Part shown: positions 34,401 to 47,000 of the stretch, piece by piece | Layout of the letters: each line of letters opens with the position of its first letter | Numbering within the stretch: position 1 is the stretch's first letter | NCBI GenBank assembly: GCA_011009095.1 | Contig: VTPC01000478.1 | Location: 83,495-147,494 of the forward strand | Origin: Ignelater luminosus | Lineage: Eukaryota; Arthropoda; Insecta; Coleoptera; Elateridae | Length of the DNA: 64,000 nt | Reading direction: 5' to 3' | Notes under the pieces: model-generated | Database searches by the model: none | What the model was told of the DNA's origin: nothing | The model's input: the letters and a program-made list of their open reading frames with translations, nothing else | Made by a program: the position numbers and the translations under genes

Positions 34401-37400
34401 GTTGATGATGTGTCTGGACCAGGTTGTCCGAAGGAGTGTTAGATATTTGATTCTTGGTACTGACTCTTTTTTAAAAAGTACTGAGAAAGACAGAAAAAAA
34501 GTGGTCATCTGAAAGCAAGTAGAGAAGAAGAATGTGGAATGTGTCTGATTTGCAAATATTGGTCTTGGGAAATTAAATAGCCCTCAAGTCTTGCGTTGCA
34601 AGCGTATGCTTTGTGAATTTTTGGATCTGGGAAGGTTCTTACAATGACAAATGTATCACTACCGTTCTACATCAATGCTCATCTTATGAAATCTGAGATA
34701 AGCATCTACTATCTACGGAATCTTTATTATTGCACATAGCTCTCCCGAGGGGCGGAAACAGTGTAGGAGGAACATACTTTAACACAATGCCTACTTTTAG
34801 TCAAGAAACCGTTCCAGGAGTGATCAGATTTGAAATCAATAACACTATAATTTATGAGAGAACGAACACATATCTTTCAAAAGATCACATCAAGAAACAC
34901 TTCATAAAATCGTTTTTCAGTAATATTCAAGAAGTAGGCGTAGATGAAAACGGCTGACTCAGAATTTTAAATAGACGCCCAAGAAAATACCTCTTCTTAT
35001 CGAGATTTTTGAAAATAGTTGTGACCTTTCAGAATTCCAAGTAACAGCGACTTGATGGTGGTTGATGTTGAAACAATCTTATTTCTTGAAGACTGTTAGA
35101 GATACTGTTTTGAGAATAAAATTGCAGGTTAAGTTTTTTTGAAAAAAAAAGCCAATAACTTTTAAATTTAAAAAAGGCGTTTTATTCAAATAGTTTGGAC
35201 CTCTTCTATTTCAGTTTGAAGAAAAACAAGCCGTATTTAGTGATGTTGCGTTTCTGAAGTAGTGATTGGTTAACTGGTTAACAAGTAGCTGAACATGCGA
35301 CATTCATATGTGACACCCTGATGTTATTTTATTTAGATCTCATGGCACACCTCTTGTGTCTCACGCATAACTTGTGATTCTAACTTCTTCGAGACATTTA
35401 TTTTTCAAACAAAAGTGTTAGCATGTGAGTCCCTAAGAAAAGAATCCCTTTAGGATGGCTTCAAGTTATATTTCAGTTAATTAAGATAGTAATTGTCATA
35501 TGATCTTCATGTAGAAAGTTTAGTAAATTGACAAACTCAGTGTTCATAATCCACATTTTAGGTAGATAAAATTAAATTAAAGCAGAATTTCACTATTACC
35601 TAATGAAAAAGTGAAGAAGGAAAATTAATTACAAAAAACATGTTATTTAATTAGACAGCGTATTGTGTTTCACTTTTAATTTATATTTCTTTTGTTAAAT
35701 AATTTTATTTTAAAAAAAACACCTAATTTAAAAGATCTTTCATTGTTTTAACGTAAAATAAATGGCAATTGCTATATACTCGCTTATTAACTGTTATTTC
35801 CGGGACGTTTTCCTGATCGATATCAATTTTGACACTTCATGTGAATGCATAACCGCATATTAGCATATTATGCTATATCTTAGCAAGATAATTTGCAAAT
35901 AACGGTAAGCATTTTAATATTATGAATGTGTAGGTGTCACCTCGTCAAATTTGTATCTCTTTTATGCAAATATGGTATTATTCCCACATCTCATCATTTG
36001 TAATGTGTACGTTATGTTGTGTGTACTATTTACTTGTTCATTCGGTCCTAAATTCAAAGCTGAATTATAAAATCCTGTATAACAAAATCAAATAATGTAT
36101 TGCAGCTGTCGTAGTTGCTTCGTTTTTAATTAACACCGCCAAGTTGCCTATTGATGCGTTCTGCATTTCTCAGCTCCCTTTAACTGCTATGAAATATTTA
36201 TTAAATCAGTTTGTATGGTTCGTTAAATCCGAGCTCGTCAATCTTTGTAGTTGAATAAAATTTTCTACTGCGTGGGAATAACGAGCAGGAGATCATAAAA
36301 TTCTGTCTGAAAAATTCTCTAAAATCAACCGGGCATAACGATATAAAAATATGTTTAATATAAGATTTACAGAATCTTACAAATGTACCAGTCTAGAAAA
36401 TATTTCTCTTTTTGATTTATCTATCGTTCAACGGTTCAAAATAGCAAAAATATTTTTGTATGAAGATACAAAATATTTTAACGTATGTGTTTTCTTTTCA
36501 AAAATAATTTGGATGCTACGAACAAATTGACCTTAGATGTACGTGTCATTGTATATCTTAATTTTGCTTGAGTTTATGAAGTGCACGTCTCAATTCTGTT
36601 GAAAACCAATTTACACGCTCAAGATAGCTATGCAATTCTGCGAATTTCCAAAAAGACTTGTCTGAGATGTTCTTTTCTAAGCATTTTCACAAAAGTATCT
36701 TACTAGACAAAGCAGCAACGAAAAATGATATCAGTAACATAATAGTTGTGAGACCAAGTGAGAAAATACTATTATAAATCTGATAGTAGAAATATAACAT
36801 GACATCAGATGAAAGTAATATGTGGAGATAACTAGGAGAGCAAAATTAAGTATACTCAAAGGTACACTAGATTCGAATTCATTAGCATAAAATTGCCTTT
36901 CAAAGCAAAAAAGTCTAACCCGAAAAATAAACAAAACCGAGTTTAGGGTATCGCTGAATTCTTGCCCTCTTTGTATGCCAAGCCGAAAAGTTCTACTTTT
37001 CCAAGTCACTGATATGGACTAATTTCTAAAAGGAAGGATACCGTTGAAGAAAGCCAAACACGTTTCACTCAATAGCTCAAAACTATGATTTTCAGAGTTA
37101 TGCTCTTACTGCATTGCGGGGCAGAAAAAGCGGCTTTAAAAATATTCAAAAATTGAACAAGTGTCTAAACTTTTTCGAAAGAAAAAAAAATTATCTTTGT
37201 ATTGATAAATAGTTAAACCTCGGAAACTTAATCCATATTTGAGGAATGGATTTTATGATCAATAATGACCTTCGAACTTTGAGAATAAAGTGATTTAGAA
37301 AAATAGTGAAAACCTAAGCTCCATAAAAGAGAACTGAGGTCTAAATACTAGCATTTGTAGTTTTTTTGGTTGATTAGTTATTTTCTATTAATGTAGAATC

Positions 37401-37540
37401 AAACAATAGAGCATTCAGAAAGACTCCATTACTGTTTACCAACCGTTGAACATGTTGCTTGTAACCCTGTAAAAAATCAGCCCACTCTCCCAAGCTTATT
37501 AACCTCATTACATCTTAAAGTCTGCACTTTACATCTTGTA
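31491..37540. other. no recognisable gene; AT-rich with possible regulatory patch at 35790-36250
   Basis: I checked the plus frames at 31923-32150, 33923-34204 and 34730-34957 and the minus frame at 36731-37009. None shows a family motif. 34260-34980 is slightly richer in GC and could be an old element. 35790-36250 contains ATGCAAAT (an octamer) and several related AT/GC motifs. Otherwise nothing seen. Confidence 0.4.
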
Positions 37541-38115
37541 CATCTGTTTCATGTGTTGGAAAACATTTCGTACATGACTAACGCTTCATTTGATCGTCCG
37601 ATACTTCTCTTCATCATCCAGGTCTTGCCGGTTGGCGAAGGGCGATATGCTGCGTTTCTAGCTGGATGCCTTTCACTGCTTCTTTTTTTATTACTCAACG
37701 ACGACTATCCAAAACTAGCTGGTTCATCATTACAACAGGTCTCGTGCTATTTACAACTTTCATCACCATCCGTTAAGCTTACAAGATTCTTCCACCACTC
37801 CATCCCTTTAACACTAAGAGAACGTTTGCGTATGCAAATACTGCGAACTAACCAGTATGATGAGATGAGAACATTGACTGGCGTTTCACCTTGATTTTCT
37901 ACCAAAGTTTCCGATCTTGCGAGTTACCCGTGCTATCTACTTTAGACGCCCAACCTGGGTTGAGGATTCCTAGGCACGTTCGAAGTGCACCACGACGACC
38001 TGGAAGGAAGATGAGCTGTCTACAGCTACAGGGTGCAGCTTTCAGTGCTCTCCAGGGACTTTGTGATGGGAAACTTACTCGATGTAAAAGTGATAACATC
38101 GTTTTACTATATTAA
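37541..38115. other. GC-richer block of unknown nature
   Basis: Markedly more balanced in base composition than its flanks, with open frames on both strands (37553-37894 plus, 37899-38099 minus) that I could not match to any family. A decayed retroelement or other repeat is likely; a diverged exon cannot be excluded. Confidence 0.35.
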
Positions 38116-38754
38116 TACTAATAAAATTATGCAAAGGGGTTTGAAGTATGAGCACTATGATAGTGATTGTGGAAGAAAGTAAAGAGAAATCAGAAGTCGT
38201 AGATGAGCGCGTTTATTGAATGTAATTTTTAAACCAACAACTACAGCAGCACACAGTACACATAGAATTGATGGCTAATTTTACTAATAAAAGAGTAGAA
38301 ATCAAAGGAGGTAATGGAAGAGGATTTAAAATTTACAATGACAAGCGAAATGATATAAAGAAATCTTTATAAGCGTTTATGTCTTTGCCAAGCCAAACCA
38401 AATTAAAAAATCTCAGAGGTGTAAACTCTAAAGAACCAAATGCGCCAAGAAGTAAGATCAACTAATTTTGGCCTAGAAGTATCAAGTAGCAACGATATGA
38501 GAGGTTAACTAAAATTGTAACCAATCAATAACGAGGTACCTATCTAAACAAGAATGAGAAAATACACATCTATTTGAATAAGGAAGCTTACAGATAAATA
38601 AGACTATTGAAAAACTGAAACGAAATTAGTTTGAAATATCTTCGAGAAAACTCTGACAGACTTTTACCAGGTGCTGTAGGGATGATTCTGAACAATAATG
38701 TTCCACACGATCGTCAATTCTTCTCCAATTTTGAGATATTGACAAAAATATTAA

Positions 38755-38800
38755 TATTTTGGTTACCACTATGGATGTTTTGGTTACCACTATGGATATT
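38755..38800. repeat. two-copy tandem duplication of about 22 bp
   Basis: TTTTGGTTACCACTATGGAT occurs twice in direct succession. Simple replication slippage is the likely origin. Confidence 0.85.
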
Positions 38801-39049
38801 TGGCTAAAAAATTACAAATGAACAAAACAAAACCCAATATTACAGTAAAACTGTTTTAAATGTAAAATGTAAATCAATAAATCATTTACACATTCTTCCT
38901 CAAAGTTTTAATATGGATTATAAGTTGCGTTATAAGTTTCGGGGTAGTCACACCACTTTCAGACTCACAACTTGTTATAACCTTTAAGAATGAAAAAAGA
39001 AATTTTTCATTATTTAACTAGCTCATTGGATGTTAACAGTTAGTTTTTG
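38801..39049. other. no feature seen
   Basis: AT-rich spacer before the transposase remnant. Confidence 0.4.
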
Positions 39050-39480
39050 CAAACCAATTTTGAAGGGGAATCTACTGCTTCAACTACTTTTGTAATAAGT
39101 CCTTGACGCGTGCTCGGCTTATCATTAATGCATACACGAGATTTGAGGCAACCACATCAGAAGAAATCCAGAGGCGATAAGTCAGGTGACCTTGCAGGCT
39201 ATGGTACAGGGCCTCTCTTTCCTATCCACCTTCCTTATCTTCCTTCCAGGAAAATTTTCATTAAGAGACTGCATAACTTGTTGCAACAACATGCCGCGTC
39301 GAACTTCCAGGGTAATATTCTCTATATACTCTAGCAGGCTTTCTTCCAAGAAATTTCGATAATAGCCTGCCGTAAGAGGTGCAGACAATAAAATGGTTAT
39401 TTAGTAATCCATACTATAAGTTTATAGAAAACTGATGTTGATGGAACCTACAAGCACATTGTGTATGTCCTATTGCGCTC
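39050..39480 (-). pseudogene. DDE transposase fragment of the insect Tc/mariner-related DDE_3 type
   Basis: On the minus strand: LTAGYYRNFLEESLLEYIEN, LEVRRGMLLQ, LNENFPGRKI, then in another frame GPVP-PARSPDLSPLDFF, LKSRVCINDKPSTRQGLITK. This follows insect transposases with LTGxxYxxFLxxxLPxLLE, MWFQHDGAPxH, YLNxxFxxRWIGRGG and PVAWPxRSPDLTPLDFFLWG, often found with DUF4817. The QHDGAPPH segment, with the second catalytic Asp, is deleted. There is a stop where the PVAW Trp should be and another in DFFLWG, plus a frameshift. Only about the last third of the gene survives. It once cut and pasted DNA. Confidence 0.78.
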
Positions 39481-40329
39481 AAGTACAGGTGTTGATGCCA
39501 TCTCGAGTGAATTGATATCCGGAATAATTTCTAAATTATTCTGCTAGACTTGTATTTGACGAACACTGGTCGTATATGAAACATTCTACGTCTAAATTTT
39601 GTCCATTTTATCCCTCCTACAATCGACAGTCAACTACTTTGTGTAATAGCTAATAAGCCATGTTTTTAGTAAACGAATATCGTAGTTTCTGTTAGTAATA
39701 AAATAAAAATAATAAAATTCCTAAGCTGTAAATTCATATCAGACTGCTATATTGATATTTAAACCAAACGATCGGGAGCGATAAAATTGGACGCACTGTA
39801 CTTGTAGATAAACTTTGTTTGACTGCATTTGAAACAATATTAGCTTATTGATAATCCCGCTGTCCAACAGCGAAAACCATTAAGAAATTTCGTATGATGG
39901 AAAATTGCACGATTTGGGTTTGTCGAGGGTATTGCACTACTGCAGTAGGTCCGTTTCCATTACGAAAACCGTAAACAAAGACGATATCAGCATATTTCCT
40001 TTTAGTGAAAGTTTGATGCATAATTGTTAAAATGATTACTTTCATACTACTACTGATACATAGATCAGTAAGGCAATTTATAAACAACAGCTACTTAGAA
40101 TTAAACGTTCTGATTATTAATGTTTTTGATTATTTATTTCTGTTGATATCTTGAAAAGGGAGAAGAATTGACCCATAGTGTACACAAACTCATTGGTTTG
40201 TCGTTTTTCTCACGGAATACCGTGTATAATAGAGAAAGAAATTAGCACCTGAATCCACCATAAATATGTATTTGTGTAACAAGATTAAGTTATACTGCAG
40301 AGGTTTTATTTAATTCTATTATGCTGGTT

Positions 40330-40405
40330 TAGCGGGGGACTCGTTTCTGGGACCAGGCACTTGAACCCAGATTGGCACAGCCACTAGTCCTGAGCTAGGT
40401 TAAGT
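40330..40405 (-). repeat. possible tRNA-derived SINE head
   Basis: On the minus strand TAGCTCAGGAC (about 40397-40387) resembles the box A of RNA polymerase III promoters, and GGTTCAAGTGC (40368-40358) resembles box B (consensus GGTTCGANTCC, two mismatches). They are about 30 bp apart start to start, shorter than in a tRNA but seen in SINEs. The sequence then becomes A/T-rich (AGAATTAAATAAAA). It does not fold into a full tRNA, so not a tRNA gene. Confidence 0.4.
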
Positions 40406-43400
40406 TAAACAAGCACAACTGTTCCAACCATCCAGAGAAGCTGTGCTGTGTCGTTACACCAAAATTATCGTAATGACCTAAATAATTAATTAAGCCAGTA
40501 GCTATTTTGAACTGGTTCAATTGATTCTTCTCGCTAAGGTTTTCTCATGGTTTCCTTAGTGGTGAAAACAAATACCGGAACAGTAACTAGTCACTGGAGT
40601 ATTCTAGTACCACTCAACTTCAGAAACTTCTTCTTCATCATCACAACGAGGAACTATCACGATCTACGACTTCGCAACAAGCTTCACGTTCGCGTTTCTC
40701 GCCATCGTTTTCAGCACAAAGCGAGCACAGCCACGAGTCGACTACCAGAGAACGATGTTGAAAACAACCAAGAGCTGAAATATTTATTAGAGTATAAAAC
40801 TTTATGAAAGTGAAATCTGCAATAACAATTAAAAGCTAAAACTTGCAAGGCTTCGAACTAAAAACATAAGAATTATATCAGTATGTGATAGATACACGCC
40901 AGAATATAAAATGTTGAGAGCCTAAAAGTAGGATAACAAAAACCAAACTGACGTTAAGTTGCAGGAGATTAATCACCGACAGATTCTTTTATATTATGTT
41001 TATATTATGAGAGGTTAGGTGAAGAACAGGAAGGGAGTATAAATCTTATATTCTGTCTACTGAAACTCATCGTCTATTATTTCTTTAAATTAAATTTTAA
41101 TGTAGGTATTTTCTCTGTTAATAAGGGTCATTATTAGCATTATTGTTATCATTACTATTAAATAGCAATTAATATGTATTATTGCAAAAATATGGAAGCA
41201 ATTTACTGCAATATATTATAGATATTGAAAAGAAATACAAATACATTTCCATATTTCCTGCTTTTGCATTCAGCTAAAAATTTCCCTGTGTTACAAATGA
41301 AGTGTTATTATTGCCGTTACGAGCGAATAGCAATTCGTTAACATAATTAGTAGGTTTTGTGTCACTTCGGTGACTGCATAGTAAACTGTCATCGGCATGT
41401 ATCGGTATTTCATAATATACAGGTTAAATCTTTATTTTATGGAATATCAAATAAAAAAATTTTAAAGTAAATAAAAAAGGGTTGATAATTACTGTTAATT
41501 TGGAATTGCACCTTTATGTTAACATTCTAACAGTGATAAATTAATAATTAATAAAGATTACAAACATTTGTTTTCTAATGAACGGCATCTGTATTTAACA
41601 TAAACGCATATTATTAAATAATTTTCTTGAGTATTTAAATCTGGTAGGTAATAATTCAACTCGCATTTAAACTATTCTCGCACAAGTGCAAACCTTATTG
41701 TGTACCAGTTTTTGCTTGTTATAGATATATCCTGTCCTTAATACTAGGTATGATAATTACAGTAATCATCAATATGTTTATCATTTTTATTCATTTACTT
41801 ATTAAACCGTAAAATTTAAATCAGGTGCCATTAATATGAAACTATGTTAAACTGTAGCACCGCCTACCACTTTAACTAACAATGATTACAAGTCAAATTT
41901 ATACTTGCAAATGGTGGAATACATTAACACAATTATTTTTTTTTATTTATTGTATATGTTTCTAGGAGATTATAAGTAGCATGCTTTATAAACATATTTT
42001 ATAGTTACTGTTAGTTGTTACACTTAAGAGACGGAATTTTAATAGAAATATAACGAATGTTCCAATATAAACAGCTTTTTGTTTGCAGTTTCGTCCTTGA
42101 AATAGAAAAAAGATTTATCTTGAAAATAACTTCACTTTCTTTTCGTTTTATATAATTTTATTATTAATAGACTCATCAGCAGTTATCTTCTTTAACTTGA
42201 AGGAACAGTTTTTGTTGTATTGGTATTTAAATTTCAATCAACCTACATAATCTTAGGATTATTTTATGGTGAGCGCTTAAAGATTCATGAAGTTCATTTC
42301 ATCCATTTGATCCTTCTATTCGTTCTATTGACATACAGATAAATGTTTTTATTTCGAAAGGACATGGGTTCAGTGTTAAAAGAATTTGAGCTTGCAAGAG
42401 GTACCGAAGGCTATGAAACCGCAAAGCCTTAAAATCAGTAACACGTGAGAAATCAATCGCAAACTCTTGTTTAACTCGCAATCGGTAATTTTTGTTTTGT
42501 TTGGTAAGACTCATCATGTTTTCTCAATGGAAGGCTGACTGAATCTTAAAACTATATCATCTATTATATGCGTTTTACTTGTTGTGTAAAGTTTGCAGAA
42601 GTAAGTAGTAATTGAATGACATACTAGATTATTTCCAAGTTTGATTACTGACATATGTTAAGTCGTATTAACCATGCCTTGAAATTATAATGTTAGTCGC
42701 AGCCAATACAATCTTTTAGACTAGATGAGATCTTTCCATTTATTGCTTAACTATTACAAAATTTATCGACCAAAGAGCATTCAAGTGGAAATGTAATATA
42801 CATAATCAACCCTGTGAGGTAGGAGTTCACATGCTATGTTTCTGTCTTTAAGATCCGAAGGTTTTTCATGATCTGTCAAATAAGTCAGTCAGTCGTAGTA
42901 ACTAAGATTAGCTCACAGTTGGTTAAGTTTTTGATTGACACCTCATACGTTATTTTTTTCTTTAGGTTTCATTCTTTATTAATGGTCTTAGCTACCATCA
43001 TTCTCTATACAATCGTGATACAAAATGTTTGTGTATCGAGACCATGAGCTGTTTTTTTATTTGCTACTTAAGAATAAAATGAAACAAGCCAACGTGTTTT
43101 GACAGCAATCGCTCTTCGTTTTTATTAAAAAACAATTTATACAAGCAAGATTCCGGCTTTTTACGAAACTTCAAAATCTGTTTGTAATATTTAGTCAATT
43201 TATCGACAAGTAATTTGGATTACTTGAAAACAAGCTCTTATGTTCGGAATACAATCGAGAAATTATTTTCTTACTAGAATTCATAGCAGTTGAAGCTATA
43301 CGCCTCTTCGTGTTACGCTTTTTGGGGAAAGCCTGCCTAATAACTGCTGCTGATAGCAGAGTAAGCGAAAATTAATTCCGAAATTTTATAGTTTTCGATC

Positions 43401-43937
43401 TTATACTTTCCTAACTCTGATACACTTATCCCACTTGACCAACTTTCTTTGAATATCTTTTTGTTTTTCTCTAATTATTTTTCTGTCCATCGATCTCCAT
43501 CTATTCGAACGTTGGCAATAACTAATTCGTCTCTTATTGCTGGCACTGGTTTGCTTGGTACTTGGTCCCTAAAGGCATTTAGGACATTGACATTAAATGA
43601 ACGGTGATTGGAACATTTTTCTATAACACCTACTCTATCATCTAGTAAAGCCAACCTCATATAAACGACGTTTTGTATAGAGGTTTGGCTATTACTTGAG
43701 TTTAGGAACGCTGTCATTTTGAAATGTTATCTTTACCATTTTTAGTTTGTGGTGCCAATTTCTATCACCAAACTGTAATCACAATTGCCAAATGTGTTTT
43801 TCCCCATGCGTCTATTAGATGTTACATGTTACCTGAAATACTGATACATAAAGCTGTATAACAAAGTGTATCAAAAACCATGCAACATAGCAATTTAACA
43901 TTGTTATTTATTTTCTTCACTGTTACTTTGTGAATTT
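40406..43937. other. no recognisable gene; AT-rich
   Basis: Plus frame 40547-40807 and minus frames 42299-42517 and 43475-43717 show no family motif. No repeats noted. The tract 41280-41420 has a more mixed composition. Confidence 0.4.
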
Positions 43938-44000
43938 TTAAATATCTATTAGATCTATAATCTATGGCCACAAACAGCTACATTACATTTTTACATTTTT
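43938..44000 (+). mobile_element. short Penelope-like fragment
   Basis: The translation KYLLDL-SMATNSYITFLHF matches KYLLERNHSMTTNNYITFLHF in the Penelope-like fragment near 29600-29650. At the DNA level a 24-base run, ACTACATTACATTTT plus TACATTTTT, is shared almost exactly. A remnant of the same family, directly upstream of a LINE. Confidence 0.6.
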
Positions 44001-44009
44001 CCAGAAAGT

Positions 44010-47000
44010 TAAAAAATATTAAACAGGAAATGAAGAATAACAGTTGGAGCGGAGAATACAAGATAATTGACACAGCAGAAGCTAACGGCAACTGTGGAGT
44101 AGGAATAATAATAAACAAAAAGCTGAAAGGAAAGTCAAAGGATATATTCTCCACAAAGAAAGAATTATTTTGATGAAAATTGAGACAGTGCCGAAATACT
44201 ATAATCATATAGAAAACCTAATGAAAATGTAAAAGGGAACGAAAACCTAATAATCCTGGAGGTTGTAGCGTGATAGTTGAGGAAGGTCCCGAGAGAGATA
44301 CGGTAGGAAGATACGGTCTAGGAAAACGGAATGAAAGAGGAGAACGTCTTATACAGGGTCGCTAAAAAGTATGGAAACACTCTACCCCCGCAGAGACGGT
44401 AAGAGATAGACAAATGAAATTTGGAGAGCTTAAAGTAGGTATTTTTTGCCATGTTTTGCGGCGGTAATTAAAAACAAATCTTCAATTGTTTTTTCGTACG
44501 GCCGCCATATTGAATTTTTTAAAATGGAACACCCTGTATATGACTCCATATTTGGATAGGGATTTCCAAGACAAGTTCAATGATATAAGGGTTGCTATAC
44601 TTATCTTGAAAGGTTTTGGAGATAATCGCTATTCTTTTGTCAAGCATTTCGCTATTAATTTCTATCAAAATCGAGTTACCCGTGAAACAGCAAAGACAAT
44701 GGAACTAAAAAAATGATGTGCGATTATTTTATAACTAATTAAAGTTAAAGAAAACCGTAAAGATTTTGCCCTTAGCCTACTGATTTAAAATAATAGATCG
44801 ATGCTAGAACAAACTAAAAAGGTGGCATAAGACCGAATAGTGACGAATTGATAATAACAAAAACACAATATAATTTTGTAAGAAGTGTTCAAAATGCGCT
44901 GCGTTAACTTCTTGGCAATGAAACAATCTTTTTTGAAATGTTCGTAAGGAATTTTGCAAATAATCGAGGGGAACTACTTGTATTACGAATCCGTCCTTGA
45001 AGTTAAGAAATCCTTGTCAAAAGAATAGCGATTATCTCCAAACTCTTTTAAGATGAGTATAACAACCCTTATATTATTGAATTCGCCTTTAAAATCACTA
45101 TCGAGATATGGAGTCGTATACAGGGTGATCCATTTAAAGAAATTCAAGGTGGCGGCCGTGCGAAAAAACAATTGACGATTTGATCTTAACTCTCTTCGAA
45201 AAACATGGCAAACAAAACTTTAATATCTCCGAATTTCATTTGTTTTTGCAGGAACAGCGTGTTTCCATACTTTTTAATAGGGAAACCCCTGACAAAAGAG
45301 TAGCGATTATCTCCAAATGCTTTCAAGATAAGTATAGCAACCCCTATACTATTGAATTTGTCTTGAAAATCTCTATCTAAATTTGGGATCATATACCGGG
45401 TGTCCCATTTAACAAAATCAATATGGCGGCCGTACAAAAAAAACGATTGAAGATTTGTTTTTAATTACCTTCGCAAAACATGGCAAAAAAATACCTACTT
45501 TAAGCTCTCCAAATTTCATTTGTCTATCTCTTACCGTTTCTGCGGGGTTAGCGTGCTTCCATACTTTTTAGCGACCCTGTATAATTCTGCACACAACGCA
45601 AATTATTTTAAAAACTCTTAATATTTGCATTTTTTCGGTACATTGACATCTAAGAAATAACAATTCAGTGGATCTCATAATTTTGTATTCCACAATATTC
45701 ATAAAATCATAAATCATCGTAATTGCCACTAATATTGTCATTTGAAACTTACAACAACAAAAGATGAACATAATTTACAGAGAATTGTTTAGTATTATTA
45801 GAAATGTAAGGAGGGTCCAATGGACCCACCTTGCCCGGTTACGTTATAATCAACTTTGAAAATTGTTTTTTCATCTACTAAATGTAAATTAAAATATTTG
45901 ACTAACTAATAACACTCTACATGTGGTCTCAGATTTAAGAACATCAAAAAGACAAATCAGGGAAAACAAAATGATGAAACTACAAAACACACGTTAGAAA
46001 CAAAAATAGAAAAAATATTTAAGCAGCAAGGTATAAAACCGGAAGAAATAGAAGGAACATGGAAGACTCTTACGACAGCCATTGAACAGTCAGCAAATGA
46101 AGTACTACAAGAACATAAACGGGAAAACGCTAAACCGTGAATTAACAAGGAAATCCTAGACCTAATGAAAGAAAAAAGGAAACACATAAACGACACAACA
46201 GAAATAGGACAGCAGAAGTATAGAGAAATACGGAGAATGTCTGAAAGAGAAAGATCGATACATGGAAGAAAAGTGTCAGGAAGTAGAAGAACAGATAATG
46301 AGAGGAAAACATGATCTAGCTTTTAGAGCCGTGAAAACGTCTTCAAAGAACCTAGAAAAACAATAGGGGTTAGAAAACAAAATTGGTCAATTAATGTTCG
46401 AACCTCACTAAACAGTCGAGATTTGGAAAGAATATATAGAAGACTTATACAATGACGAAGAAAAAGAGCTAGGTATATTAAAAGAGACAAGCCAGGAAGA
46501 TGAACGAGACGACACTATTACGAGATCAGAATACGAAAGAACCGTCGCGGATCTAAACAATGACAAAGCCCCGGGAGTGGATCGAATACCGGCTGAGATA
46601 ATAAAACAAATAGGAGAAGCAAACCATGAGATACTGCATGCACTGATAAATGAAATGTACAAGAGTGAAAAAGTACCAGAAGATTTTAAAAAGAATATAA
46701 TTATCCCATTTTCAAAAAAAAAGGAAAAAGCTTTAAATGCCAAGACAATAGGACAATAAACCTAATAGCACGGGGTACTACAATACTCAGGAAAATAAGA
46801 AGAATACCTTTCAGACGATTAATTCGGGTTCAGGAAGAAATCAGGAATGAGCGAAACAATATAAGCATTGCGTCTGGTAATAGAAAAAAGAATACGAAAA
46901 GAGAAAAACACATATCTGGTTTTTATAGATATGGAAAAAGCCTTCGATAATTTCAAAGTATTATACAAAATTGAAGTAGAGGAAAAATTAATTAGAATAG

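Noticed and set aside
34730-34957. 75-codon frame with GGNSVGGTYFN
   Set aside because: I considered a transposase remnant but could not find a second matching block around it.
40330-40405. A functional tRNA gene
   Set aside because: The A and B boxes are too close and there is no acceptor or anticodon stem; at best a SINE head.
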